From Pseudonocardiales bacterium (GTDB lineage: Bacteria > Actinomycetota > Actinomycetes > Mycobacteriales > Pseudonocardiaceae): DNA of 64,000 nucleotides. Both the position numbers and the translations under genes were made by a program. The stretch is from positions 1-64,000 of the forward strand of contig JAFAUB010000012.1 of NCBI GenBank assembly GCA_019243635.1. The letters are read 5' to 3'. The notes under the pieces were generated by a model. It saw only the letters and a program-made list of their open reading frames with translations, made no database searches and had not been told where the DNA came from. Shown here piece after piece: positions 9,051 to 16,698 of the stretch. Every line of letters starts with the position of its first letter. The stretch's first letter is position 1.

Positions 9051-9436
9051 GGCCGGTGTTCCGCAGCGGCTCTTCGGGGTACCAGACCAGCCGCAACCCC
9101 CTGTGCCAGGTGCTGTGCGAGGTCTTGGTGGACGGTGTGCGAGCCGGGCGGGGTGCCGCGGGTGGGATCGGGTCCGTTCCGTTCAGGGCGTGTGCCGCGT
9201 TGTACGGGCTGCTGCTGGATCATCCGGTTGATGAGTGGGGTCGCTGTCGGTCCTGCCGTCGGCCCGGATCGGTGTTCGGGTCGCGGTGGCGCCACTGCCA
9301 GGTGCACGGCAAGGCGACGCTGTGCCTGCGGCAGCTTGATGAGGTGCTGCTGCTGAGTCTGCTGGCCAGCGAGTGGGAGCTGGCCGTCGCGCCACCGCCT
9401 GAGGCGCCTGGACCGGACCGTGCCGGTGATCCGTGA
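9047..9436 (+). CDS. Small protein with cysteine-rich centre (possible zinc site)
   Basis: The product is 129 residues; the GTG overlaps the preceding stop. The middle reads WGRCRSCRRPGS, with a further cysteine and histidine at CQVHG, giving a CxxC plus CxxH arrangement that could bind zinc. The end is helical (LDEVLLLSLLASEWEL) with an acidic/proline tail. Its stop overlaps the next start (GTGA). Similar cysteine-containing proteins are, from memory, common beside XRE regulators in Pseudonocardiaceae. The function is unknown. Confidence 0.6.
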   Translation: MRPVFRSGSSGYQTSRNPLCQVLCEVLVDGVRAGRGAAGGIGSVPFRACAALYGLLLDHPVDEWGRCRSCRRPGSVFGSRWRHCQVHGKATLCLRQLDEVLLLSLLASEWELAVAPPPEAPGPDRAGDP

Positions 9437-9636
9437 CGACACCGACGTGCTGCCAGCGATCACAGCCCGGTCCGCCCCACCCAGCCACTTCAGACCCCGG
9501 CTTGTCCCACACCCTGTCTCCCCACAGACCCCTCGGGTGGGGCAGCCGGACCCTAGACCACACCGACGCCGCGGACGAGCGGCACGAGCAGGCGCCTGGC
9601 CGGACTGTGGGCCCGGTGCCGCTGAGGAGCCGGTGA
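9433..9636 (+). CDS. Small proline/histidine-rich protein
   Basis: The 67-residue frame is opened by a GTG overlapping the previous stop and closed by a TGA overlapping the next ATG (TGATG). The sequence is low in hydrophobic residues (PGPPHPATSDPG, then DAADERHEQAPG) and probably disordered. Support is mainly positional: it has exact stop-start overlaps on both sides and same-strand coupling. No family is recognised, and it could be a non-functional spacer frame. Confidence 0.4.
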   Translation: MTTPTCCQRSQPGPPHPATSDPGLSHTLSPHRPLGWGSRTLDHTDAADERHEQAPGRTVGPVPLRSR

Positions 9637-10127
9637 TGAGCGTCGCGAACGGGCGTCACACCACTGGGTCCCGCACGGTGGCCGGGGCGCGGCCGGTGGT
9701 CCTGCTGCGCTACCGGCCCGGCGTCACCGGGCAGACCGCTCGCGTCGTGCACCTGGTGCCCCTACCCGCCGCAGACCAGATCGGGGTCGCGTTCCGCGGA
9801 GCCCTGTTGCGCCGAGACCTGGTGGAGACAACCGGCCCCGGTCAGGGCACACGCTCCGCGACCTCTCCACCTGAAGCTCAGGGCCCGGCATGCGGCGCTC
9901 GTCGAGCTCTCGCCGTCGGCCGGCGTCCCGAAGACTGGTCCTATGGCCTTGCGAGTGGGCCAGTCACCAGCCGCGAACGGACTGGGCACGGCTACCCGAT
10001 CTCGCTCATGGCTGAGCCACCGCGGCTCAGAAAGGTGGCGGTTCGTCAGAGTCGACGGTATGCGCCGGTGGGGGTAGCGGATCAGCCTCGGGCGGTGGCC
10101 GGTATGGGATTGGCCAGTTCTCGCTGA
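9636..10127 (+). CDS. Small protein encoded by the repeated segment (copy 2)
   Basis: The 163-residue frame starts at an ATG overlapping the preceding stop. The first 60 residues (VANGRHTTGSRTVAG, then PVVLLRYRPGVTGQTARVV, then GALLRRDLVETTGPGQG) look like a compact conserved domain, and the same segment survives as a remnant at 1233-1362. After GQG the composition changes and the frame runs about 100 bp into the 3' end of the opposite-strand HNH gene, so the true stop may be earlier if there is a frameshift near 9850. The function is unknown. Confidence 0.5.
   Translation: MSVANGRHTTGSRTVAGARPVVLLRYRPGVTGQTARVVHLVPLPAADQIGVAFRGALLRRDLVETTGPGQGTRSATSPPEAQGPACGARRALAVGRRPEDWSYGLASGPVTSRERTGHGYPISLMAEPPRLRKVAVRQSRRYAPVGVADQPRAVAGMGLASSR
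9639..9769 (+). repeat. 130-bp repeat (copy 2)
   Basis: This is the intact counterpart of 1233-1362, in the same orientation and about 8.4 kb apart. Together the copies flank the restriction-modification genes, the toxin-antitoxin remnant, the SDR pseudogene and the regulator cassette. That arrangement is what duplication, or insertion by recombination between homologous copies, would leave. Confidence 0.8.
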
Positions 10128-12000
10128 AGGTGACTGACGGTGCATGGCCGGAGTGCTGCTCGGGGCGGGGCAGCGGACCGGGTAGGTCGGTGGTGATGGG
10201 CTGGCGTCGGGTGTGGTAGACCCGGCCCAGTGGGGTGGTCCAAATGAAGTGGCCGGGATCGGGCTGGCTCAGCCGCCAGTGCCCGGCATGTTTGAGCCGG
10301 TGGTCGTGCCGGCACAGCGGCCCGGAGTTGGCCTCGGTGGTGGGTCCGCCGTGGGCGTGGTCGACGGTGCGGTCGAGGTCGGCGTGGCGGGCCGGGCAGC
10401 GGCAGCCGGGGTGCACGCAGACCCTGTCGCGGATCTGGACATGGCGGCGCAGCACCGCTCCGGCGAACCGGGCGGCCGGATCCCGCCCCGGTGCGCCCCG
10501 AGCACCTTGGGTGTCCTGGGCGCGGACGTTGGCGTACTGGGCGGCGAGATCAGCTGTCACCGCGGCCCACTCGCCGTGCGCGCCGCAGGCGTCGGGATGC
10601 GTGACCAGCTCGGTGAGCAGGGTCGCGGGGATGTGCAGCTCCACGATCCCACCCCGCCCTGGCGCCAGTGCTTCGCCTGCGGCCGGGAGCCCGCTTCCCT
10701 CGGGGATCGTGGGGCGACGGCGGGTGATCCCGGCCAGGATCAGCTGCCCCTCGGAGTCGATGATGGCGTAGCGCCATTCCCCGGTGCGCTGGGTGGCCAC
10801 GATGGTGCGGGCGGTCTCGGCGGTGACCGGTCCCCACCCGTGGATCTCTCCGGGGTTCCGGTCACGCCCCAGCAGGGTGGACAGCCCGATCCGCAACTCC
10901 ACTCCCGTTCGCTCTCCTGTGGTGGGCTGCTCCGCGCCACTTGCGCTCTCCCCGCTGTCCGGGGCGGTCGGGGCGCCGACGGTGGGGTCGGCGTCACCCC
11001 CGGCCGGGGCGCCGGCGGTAGGGTTGCCGGCCAGGGTGCCTTCCTGTGGGGTGCCTTCCTGAGAGTTCTCGTCGGGTGTGGCATGGGCCAGCAGGTCGGC
11101 GATGAGCTGGTCGCGGGTCAGCTGCTGCCAGCGACCCTCGAGCAGGCCGACGTAGACGTCTGCCCGCAGAGAGCCGATTCGGCCGGGATGTCCGGCGCGT
11201 TTCGCGGCCTTGGCGAGGTCCTCGATCCGGGCGCACGCGGCAGCTGCCTGATCGGCGGGCAGTCTGCGCCCGGTGACGGTCGCGGTGCCGTCCTCATCCA
11301 GGTACCCGATCACGTCCCGGTCCCGCACCGCGCTGGCATACCTGCGGGCCGCCCACTCGGGGTCGAGCGCGATCGCCAGCTTCTCGATCCGCGCCGCAAG
11401 CTCGCCGGTGGTGAGCCGAGCAGCGGTTGGGAGCAGTCGCTCGCACACCACCTGGGTCTGCTCGTCGGTCAACTGGGCGCACAGCTCGGTGAACAGCCAC
11501 GCCTTGCTGCGGCAGATCACCCCGGTGTCCAGGGCGGTGAAGACCGCAGGCAGCCGCACCAGGAGGGCCTCAGCGAAGTGATACTCGCGGTAGGTGGCGT
11601 TGCGGGTCCAAGCCAACGCCGCCCGGATCTCGTCCGCGGCGTACTGCGCGGTCTGCGTCAGCCGGGCCACCTCATCGGTCCCGGCGCGCGGGTCACACAA
11701 CCCGATCTCCACCATCACCGCCAGCAGCTGAGCCTGCTCATGAGACAGCTGCCGGGCTCGGGCGCGCAGCACCTCCACCAGATCGGTTCCGGTCAAGGCG
11801 GAGATGTCAAGTCCGCCGAGCAGCACACCCAGCTCCGGGCCCGGCGCCATCTGCGCCAGACCTTCGGGAACCAGCTGCCGGACCGTCACACGTCGCACCC
11901 TAGACATCGGGTCTGACATTTCCCGGCCCGAAACCAGGTACCGTAGGCGCGCCTGGCAGGCGATGTCGGTCTCAGCGGCGCGTGCCTCGACGTCGAACAC
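10027..12000 (-). CDS. DUF222 / HNH endonuclease-domain protein
   Basis: This is a 657-residue protein of the actinobacterial 13E12/DUF222 family. The N-terminal two-thirds is a helical DUF222 domain (LDISALTGTDLVEVLRARAR, then AALAWTRNA). Near residues 535-600 is an HNH nuclease motif (VCVHPGCRCPARHADLDRTV, then DHAHGGPT, then NSGPLCRHDHRLKH), with paired cysteines and histidines for zinc and metal. A proline/acid-rich tail follows. Such proteins are multi-copy in these genomes and have no settled role. A second start (MSDPMSR) near 11919 is possible. The last 100 bp overlap the small gene at 9636-10127 tail to tail. Confidence 0.88.
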   Translation of the reverse strand: MFDVEARAAETDIACQARLRYLVSGREMSDPMSRVRRVTVRQLVPEGLAQMAPGPELGVLLGGLDISALTGTDLVEVLRARARQLSHEQAQLLAVMVEIGLCDPRAGTDEVARLTQTAQYAADEIRAALAWTRNATYREYHFAEALLVRLPAVFTALDTGVICRSKAWLFTELCAQLTDEQTQVVCERLLPTAARLTTGELAARIEKLAIALDPEWAARRYASAVRDRDVIGYLDEDGTATVTGRRLPADQAAAACARIEDLAKAAKRAGHPGRIGSLRADVYVGLLEGRWQQLTRDQLIADLLAHATPDENSQEGTPQEGTLAGNPTAGAPAGGDADPTVGAPTAPDSGESASGAEQPTTGERTGVELRIGLSTLLGRDRNPGEIHGWGPVTAETARTIVATQRTGEWRYAIIDSEGQLILAGITRRRPTIPEGSGLPAAGEALAPGRGGIVELHIPATLLTELVTHPDACGAHGEWAAVTADLAAQYANVRAQDTQGARGAPGRDPAARFAGAVLRRHVQIRDRVCVHPGCRCPARHADLDRTVDHAHGGPTTEANSGPLCRHDHRLKHAGHWRLSQPDPGHFIWTTPLGRVYHTRRQPITTDLPGPLPRPEQHSGHAPSVTFSENWPIPYRPPPEADPLPPPAHTVDSDEPPPF

Positions 12001-12236
12001 GCCGTAGCCGCTGACGCGCTCGTCGACGTGGCGGCCCTGTCAAGGACGGAGCCCCTATCAAGGACTGAGCACCGGGTGGATCTGCTCGACGCGACACCTG
12101 AGCAGGTTGGCGACGAGTACGTGACCGCCCTCGACGCGCTGGCTGTGACCTCGACGGGGCAGCGGTGTGGTTGGGGGACGTCGCGCCGGCCTCGGTCCTT
12201 CTGCCCTGGTGGGGCCGCCGAGCAGGTTCTGTCTCG
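12001..12236. other. Gap between HNH gene and DUF6398 gene
   Basis: I see no convincing gene here. A short direct repeat (TCAAGGAC, at about 12039 and 12058) and weak open frames are present, but no ribosome binding site or recognisable protein. Confidence 0.4.
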
Positions 12237-14024
12237 TCACGGTGCCGACGGGGAGTCGGCCATGGTCCGGTAGTAGTCGCGGAGGGCGAGGATCTCCTTC
12301 CGGCGGGTTGAGGTGAGGTAGTCGGGTGAACCGAGGTTCATCTCCCGGTACTGGCTGTGGGGATCGACGCCGATGGCGCGCAGCAGGGGCCCGCTGCGCT
12401 GCGAGACGTTGCCCTGGCTGATTCCGAAGTGTCCCATCAGATCCTTGACCAGTATCTTGCCGCCGAACAGGTCATTCGCTTTCCCGATGCCCCAGCAGAT
12501 CGCGGCGGCGGCGGTCTGCGCCCGGCCGCGGCGCCGGAAGATCTCCGGGTCCGCCGCCGCCGCGCGGCCGAGGTACCGGCGGCAGGCCGTGCGGTACTCC
12601 ACGTCGAGCAGCTCGTCGCAGCATCGGTCGACCAGCCGGAGCACCTCGGCCACCCGCTCGTGGATGTCGGCGGGGACCGGGTCCCACCCGAAGGGCTCGT
12701 CGGGCAGCGGGGCTGTGTCGAGCCTGTCCAGGGCTTCCTCGCCACCGACGGCACAGCGCAGCGGATCGATCAAGATCTCCGGGAGGCTGGGTGGCCGGAC
12801 TTCGGGCAGCGGCCAGGCGCCGCCGGGATGCAGCGCACCCATCGCGGCCAGGAGCGCGGCCGGGCTCGGTAGCCGTGGTGACCGGATCATCCGCTGGTAC
12901 TCCGGCTCGTACTCATCGACTGCGGCGAGGGTATGAGCGGTGAGCGCGGCCCGGATTCCGCGCTCGTGGTGGCAGAAGCGGATGAAGGCCCGCAGCAGGC
13001 CGGGAGCCTTGGCGAGGTAGACCGCGCCGTCGGCGATCTTGCGAGGAATCCAGTGGATGAGCAGGATCTCCACGGCCACCGGGCTCCAGCGCAGCGGGTC
13101 GCCCGGCCCGTAGGCGGTGCCGAACCACAGCACCGACTCCAGCAGGCGGCGGTGGTCAGCGTCGTCGAGGCCGGCTCCGAACGGGGAGGCGAGGAAGCGC
13201 TCGGTGAGCTCGGCCAGCGTGTTGTCGTCCCAGTACGGCCGCTGGTAGCCGGCGCCTCCCGCAGGCAGCATGTCGAGGACCCACTCGACGAGGGGGCGGC
13301 AGGCGGGCCAGGTGTCGGTCTCGAACGGGGGGAAGGCCAGGGAGCTCAGTGTGATCGCGCTGCGGATCCGCGCGCGGGCGTCGGCCGGGGAGAGGTCCAC
13401 CCATGTGGTGTCCGGGTCGTCGCCGGCCAGGCGCATGTGCTCGATCAGCGCGTCGAGTGGTTCGGGGACGGCGAAGGCGTCCTTGACCAGCGTGCCCATG
13501 TTGTGGTCGATGTAGACCACGAGGGACAGCGCGGAACCGCCGGGCAGGCTCACCCCGATCATGATGTTGTCGCCGTCGCCGAGCACGTGGACCATCTCGA
13601 CGACCCCGTCCACCGTGGCCCGGCTCAGGTCGGTGAGCCATCCGGGCAGAGCGTGCACCCGTTTGGCGATCTCGCGACGGACCCGGTGCCGCATGATGTC
13701 GTCACCGGACAGCTCGGTGATCACGGTCAGCAGAGCCGAGGTCTCGGGCAGGTCGACCCCGAGGAAAGTTCGTACCAGCTCGTCGCGGGTCGGCAAGGCG
13801 GGTTCGAGCTGCCGTTCGAACGGGTTGGCCCGCTGCGGCTCGAGCGCCGCGAGCAGCGAGCTGACCAGGAACAGCAGGGTGAGTGGGTGGTCGTCGCAGA
13901 GGGCTGCCGCGACATCTCCTATGAGGTCGGGCTCATCCGGCCGGGCCCGCTGCTGGGTGGGCTTGCCATGGCCCAGCCGTCGCTTCGCGGGGCTGCGCTT
14001 CTCGCGGGGCGTTCGCTTGGACAC
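12237..14024 (-). CDS. DUF6398 domain protein
   Basis: This is a 595-residue cytosolic protein with a GTG start. The first 30 residues are strongly basic. The body is helical without transmembrane segments. The C-terminal 130 residues (VLRLVDRCCDELLDVEYR, then RGRAQTAAAAICWGIGKAND, then LMGHFGISQGNVSQRSGPL) match the DUF6398 domain, a cyclin-like or helix-turn-helix fold often found at the end of larger proteins. A DNA- or RNA-binding role is plausible but not shown. The gene stands alone, transcribed toward the HNH gene. The frame is intact. Confidence 0.7.
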   Translation of the reverse strand: MSKRTPREKRSPAKRRLGHGKPTQQRARPDEPDLIGDVAAALCDDHPLTLLFLVSSLLAALEPQRANPFERQLEPALPTRDELVRTFLGVDLPETSALLTVITELSGDDIMRHRVRREIAKRVHALPGWLTDLSRATVDGVVEMVHVLGDGDNIMIGVSLPGGSALSLVVYIDHNMGTLVKDAFAVPEPLDALIEHMRLAGDDPDTTWVDLSPADARARIRSAITLSSLAFPPFETDTWPACRPLVEWVLDMLPAGGAGYQRPYWDDNTLAELTERFLASPFGAGLDDADHRRLLESVLWFGTAYGPGDPLRWSPVAVEILLIHWIPRKIADGAVYLAKAPGLLRAFIRFCHHERGIRAALTAHTLAAVDEYEPEYQRMIRSPRLPSPAALLAAMGALHPGGAWPLPEVRPPSLPEILIDPLRCAVGGEEALDRLDTAPLPDEPFGWDPVPADIHERVAEVLRLVDRCCDELLDVEYRTACRRYLGRAAAADPEIFRRRGRAQTAAAAICWGIGKANDLFGGKILVKDLMGHFGISQGNVSQRSGPLLRAIGVDPHSQYREMNLGSPDYLTSTRRKEILALRDYYRTMADSPSAP

Positions 14025-14130
14025 CCCGGAAAGGTTAGCCCCTGGCTCCTCGCCACCGCGCGCCAGGCGAAGTCGCCTGAGACGTGCCCCGACGGCCCCC
14101 TACCACATCACGTCCCTTGTCTTATGAAGA

Positions 14131-14144
14131 CGTATACGTATACG
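14131..14144. promoter_or_regulatory. 14-bp perfect palindrome, possible operator
   Basis: CGTATACGTATACG reads the same on both strands and is AT-rich against its surroundings. It lies 27 bp before the start of the small membrane gene at 14171, where an operator or promoter would be expected. Palindromes of this kind are typical dimeric-repressor sites; the regulator is not identifiable. Confidence 0.5.
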
Positions 14145-14170
14145 CTAGCCGTGGATTGGAGGTGGGGCAG

Positions 14171-14386
14171 ATGACCACCGTCATGTTCGTCCTGGTGGGC
14201 GTGTTGCTCGTGGGTGTGTTGCTCGGATCGGGTCTGCACACCCGAGCCATCGACCGGAGATACCGACGGGTGGCGCGACTCGTGCGAGAACTCCATGAGC
14301 GAGAGGAGGCCCTGGCGAGAACCGGCTACGGGGATGAGGTCGATCGGCCTGAGGACATGCTGCACCTCGGCGGGCGCCACTCCTGA
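14171..14386 (+). CDS. Small single-span membrane protein
   Basis: The product is 71 residues with ATG at 14171 and GGAGG twelve bases upstream. Residues 5-23 are one hydrophobic helix (VMFVLVGVLLVGVLLGSGL). The remainder is a charged cytoplasmic tail (YRRVARLVRELHEREEALAR) that could form a coiled coil. The arrangement suggests a small membrane anchor. The family is unknown. Confidence 0.6.
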   Translation: MTTVMFVLVGVLLVGVLLGSGLHTRAIDRRYRRVARLVRELHEREEALARTGYGDEVDRPEDMLHLGGRHS

Positions 14387-14425
14387 CTAACACGGTCATG
14401 GTGACCAGCGCCCCCCGATGACATG

Positions 14426-14465
14426 CTGTGAGCCGTACGGACGAGCTCGTCCGTACGGCTCACAG
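14426..14465. terminator. 40-bp perfect palindrome (terminator or leader hairpin)
   Basis: The 20-base left half, beginning CTGTGAGCCG, is followed without a gap by its exact complement, centred on GAGCTC at 14445/14446. It lies 40 bp after one gene's stop and 21 bp before the next gene's start, so it can terminate the first transcript or hide or regulate the start of the second. A perfect loopless 40-bp match is far beyond chance. Confidence 0.75.
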
Positions 14466-14486
14466 TGCATTGCAGTGGGGAGAACG

Positions 14487-14891
14487 ATGTTCACTGAAGA
14501 TGACCGACCCAAGCCGCCAGAGCTTGTCGGCCTTCACGCCGCCGCCTCAGAGGCGTTCAGGACGCTCAAAGAGGAGTTTCAGGTTCCTGATACCTACGAG
14601 CTCGTGTTGCACGATGTCGATGCGGCGGAACCCTTCCTGAGAAGCACCCTTGACATCGCCGCGATCACGATGCGGAAGATCCAGGCCCTGCGCTGGCTGG
14701 CGAAGCCCGGCGTCGAGACGGCGAACGACGTCGTCGTCACTCTCGCTGCGGACCTCCTGCGGGCTCTCGATCACTTGGTGAGATGCTGCGATGACGAGAC
14801 CAACGCCGACGCGCTGACCACGTTCAAGAACCAGGTCGTGCGCGCCGCGCGGCGCTCGGGAGACGATGGCGGCGTCGCTAGGCTACGGTGA
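14487..14891 (+). CDS. Hypothetical helical protein
   Basis: The product is 134 residues with ATG at 14487 and GGGGAG six bases upstream. An all-alpha composition is predicted (AASEAFRTLKEEF, then RKIQALRWLA, then AADLLRALDHLVRCC). There is no signal peptide or membrane span, and I do not recognise the family. It is convergent with the gene ending at 14878 and the two overlap by 14 bp at their 3' ends. The start is preferred over 14418 because the longer frame would run through the 40-bp palindrome. Confidence 0.55.
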   Translation: MFTEDDRPKPPELVGLHAAASEAFRTLKEEFQVPDTYELVLHDVDAAEPFLRSTLDIAAITMRKIQALRWLAKPGVETANDVVVTLAADLLRALDHLVRCCDDETNADALTTFKNQVVRAARRSGDDGGVARLR

Positions 14892-15279
14892 AGCAGTCTT
14901 CTCCCCGCTGGCATCTCTGTGTAGGGACGCCCTCCCTGCGGATCCCCCAGCGATGCCCAGTGGGTCGCCAGAGGGTGGTGGCCGGCGACCGCCGCGCAGA
15001 CCCTGACCCCGACTCAGGGTCTGCGATACGCGGCCGCGCCGTCTCCTTGCAGGCCACCGCGCGGACAACGGCGGGTGGCACCATCTCGGTCAACGAAGGA
15101 CCCAGCACCTTGGTGAGATGCCAGCACATGAAGTATCGACGGAAGTCCGCGTCATCCGCGCACTCAATGTCGACCAGCAGGCCCGTGATGTTCACTCCCG
15201 CGTCGAGACGAGCCTGATCGATGGCGCCCCTGACCGCGCCCACGACTGCGCGGGACTCCGCTCCGTCGCTGCCGATCAT
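14878..15279 (-). CDS. Hypothetical protein downstream of an RHH gene
   Basis: The product is 133 residues. The first 75 residues look like a folded domain (AVRGAIDQARLDAGVNITGL, then LVDIECADDADFRRYFMCWH), while the last 45 are arginine/serine/glycine-rich and may be disordered or frameshifted. It starts 24 bp after the stop of the ribbon-helix-helix gene on the same strand, so the two probably form one transcript. By position it could be a toxin or effector partner. No known family is recognised. Confidence 0.45.
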   Translation of the reverse strand: MIGSDGAESRAVVGAVRGAIDQARLDAGVNITGLLVDIECADDADFRRYFMCWHLTKVLGPSLTEMVPPAVVRAVACKETARPRIADPESGSGSARRSPATTLWRPTGHRWGIRREGVPTQRCQRGEDCFTVA

Positions 15280-15303
15280 CGTCGCCTCCGGGTCATATCA
15301 CGA

Positions 15304-15579
15304 TCAGTCTGACAATCCACGATGCCGCTGGGGGAGCAGTCGCGCGCGGAACTCGTCCACTCTCGCGCTCACCTCTTCAGCTCGCTGGGCCTCGATGGTC
15401 TCGAACTTCTTGAATACCGTCTCGACTCCATACTCGTCGATGAGACCCTGGGCGACACGGAGCACAGAGTTCCGGACGAAGGCGGAGAGCGTCTGTCCCT
15501 GGTACCGAGCGACCACCTCGAGCAGGGACCGCTCGTCAGCAGGCACACGGAAGCAGATGGGAGAAGACTCGCCGGCCAC
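15304..15579 (-). CDS. Ribbon-helix-helix protein (antitoxin-like)
   Basis: The product is 91 residues with GTG at 15579 and AGGAAGGGGG just upstream. The N-terminal ICFRVPADERSLLEVVARYQ followed by GQTLSAFVRNSVL is a ribbon-helix-helix pattern: a short beta strand, then two helices. The C-terminal half is a long charged helix. Such proteins are usually dimeric repressors or antitoxins of the CopG/DUF1778 type. It has its own upstream promoter and a same-strand partner 24 bp downstream. Confidence 0.65.
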   Translation of the reverse strand: MAGESSPICFRVPADERSLLEVVARYQGQTLSAFVRNSVLRVAQGLIDEYGVETVFKKFETIEAQRAEEVSARVDEFRARLLPQRHRGLSD

Positions 15580-15636
15580 TGGGTCCCCCTTCCTAGTCGA
15601 AGATCCCTTGTGGGGTCAGCTCACGCTAGTAGCGGT

Positions 15637-15665
15637 AGCTTAAGCTTGTATAACCGATACGTCAA
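15637..15665 (-). promoter_or_regulatory. Promoter of the RHH operon
   Basis: On the minus strand, TTGACG (15665-15660) is followed by 17 bases and TAAGCT (15642-15637), a good sigma-70-type promoter. The -10 region overlaps the palindrome AGCTTAAGCT (15637-15646), which could serve as autoregulatory operator for the ribbon-helix-helix product. Confidence 0.6.
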
Positions 15666-15714
15666 CACCCTTCTGATCGGGGTTCAGGGCGCCGGCTCGC
15701 GAGGCTCGCATCGG

Positions 15715-16689
15715 TCAGCGGGGCAGCAGCAGGAGCTTTCCGGTGGTGCGGCGGCCTTGCAGGTCCTGGTGGGCACGGCCGGCGTCGGCGAGCGGGTACC
15801 GGCCGCCGATGGTGATCCGCAGCGACCCGTCCAGGATCGAGTCGAAGACCTCGCCCGCGCGCCAGAGGAGCTCCTCGCGGGTCGCGACATAGTGCCCCAG
15901 CGTCGGGCGGGTGAGGAACACCGAGCCGGCCGAGCCCAGCCGCTGGGGGTCCACCGGGGGCACCGGGCCGCTGGCCGCGCCGTAGAGCGCGAGCATCCCG
16001 CGCGGGCGCAGCGAGGCGAGGCTGGCATCGAACGTCGAGGCGCCCACCCCGTCGTAGACGGCGGCGACGCCGTCACCACCGGTCAGCCCGCGGACCTCGC
16101 TGGCCAGGTCGTCGACCTCGGTGTAGCGGATCACCTCCGCCGCCCCGGACTCCCGGGCCAGCCGCTCCTTCCCGGCGGTGGACACCGTGCCGATCACCCG
16201 GGCGCCGCGGGCGGTGGCCAGCTGGGTGAGCAGCAGGCCCATGCCACCCGCCGCTGCGTGCACCAGCACGGTCTCGCCGGGCTGCACGGAGTGCACGGAC
16301 ACCGTGAGACAGTGCGCGGTCATGCCCTGCAGCAGGCAGCTCGCTGCGGTCTCGGACCCCACGGTCGGGGGTACCGGCACGGCCTGCTCGGCGGGCACCA
16401 CGGCAAGCTCGGCGTAGCTGCCGGGGCTGGTCACCCACGCCACCCGGTCACCAGCGGTGAACCCGCTGACGTCGAGTCCGACGGCGGTGACGGTGCCGGC
16501 ACCCTCCGTACCGGGAGTGAACGGCAGCGGCATCGGGTAGGCGCCGCTGCGGTGGTAGATGTCGATGTAGTTGACGCCGGCTGCGGCGACCTCGACGAGT
16601 AGCCGGCCGGGACCGGGCTCCGGCTCGGGCAGCTCGGCGAGCCGCAGAACCTCGGGGCCGCCGGTCTCGGTGATCTGGATCGCGCGCAT
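15715..16689 (-). CDS. Quinone oxidoreductase (zinc-independent MDR family)
   Basis: This 324-residue NADPH:quinone reductase-type enzyme of the medium-chain dehydrogenase family would reduce quinones by one electron using NADPH. Motifs seen are GGPEVLRLAELPEPEPGPG at the start, NYIDIYHRSGAYP near residue 40, and the cofactor site VHAAAGGMGLLLTQLA near 145, with the AAGGMG pattern of the quinone reductase subgroup. The zinc-binding cysteines of alcohol dehydrogenases are absent. Length is normal for the family. It lies 9 bp after the DUF885 gene on the same strand and may be cotranscribed. Confidence 0.9.
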   Translation of the reverse strand: MRAIQITETGGPEVLRLAELPEPEPGPGRLLVEVAAAGVNYIDIYHRSGAYPMPLPFTPGTEGAGTVTAVGLDVSGFTAGDRVAWVTSPGSYAELAVVPAEQAVPVPPTVGSETAASCLLQGMTAHCLTVSVHSVQPGETVLVHAAAGGMGLLLTQLATARGARVIGTVSTAGKERLARESGAAEVIRYTEVDDLASEVRGLTGGDGVAAVYDGVGASTFDASLASLRPRGMLALYGAASGPVPPVDPQRLGSAGSVFLTRPTLGHYVATREELLWRAGEVFDSILDGSLRITIGGRYPLADAGRAHQDLQGRRTTGKLLLLPR

Positions 16690-16698
16690 GGCGGCAGC

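Noticed and set aside
10213..11916. 567-codon open frame on the plus strand
   Set aside because: Antisense to the DUF222/HNH gene; the composition is a GC-rich mirror, without domains, and the minus-strand frame has clear HNH motifs.
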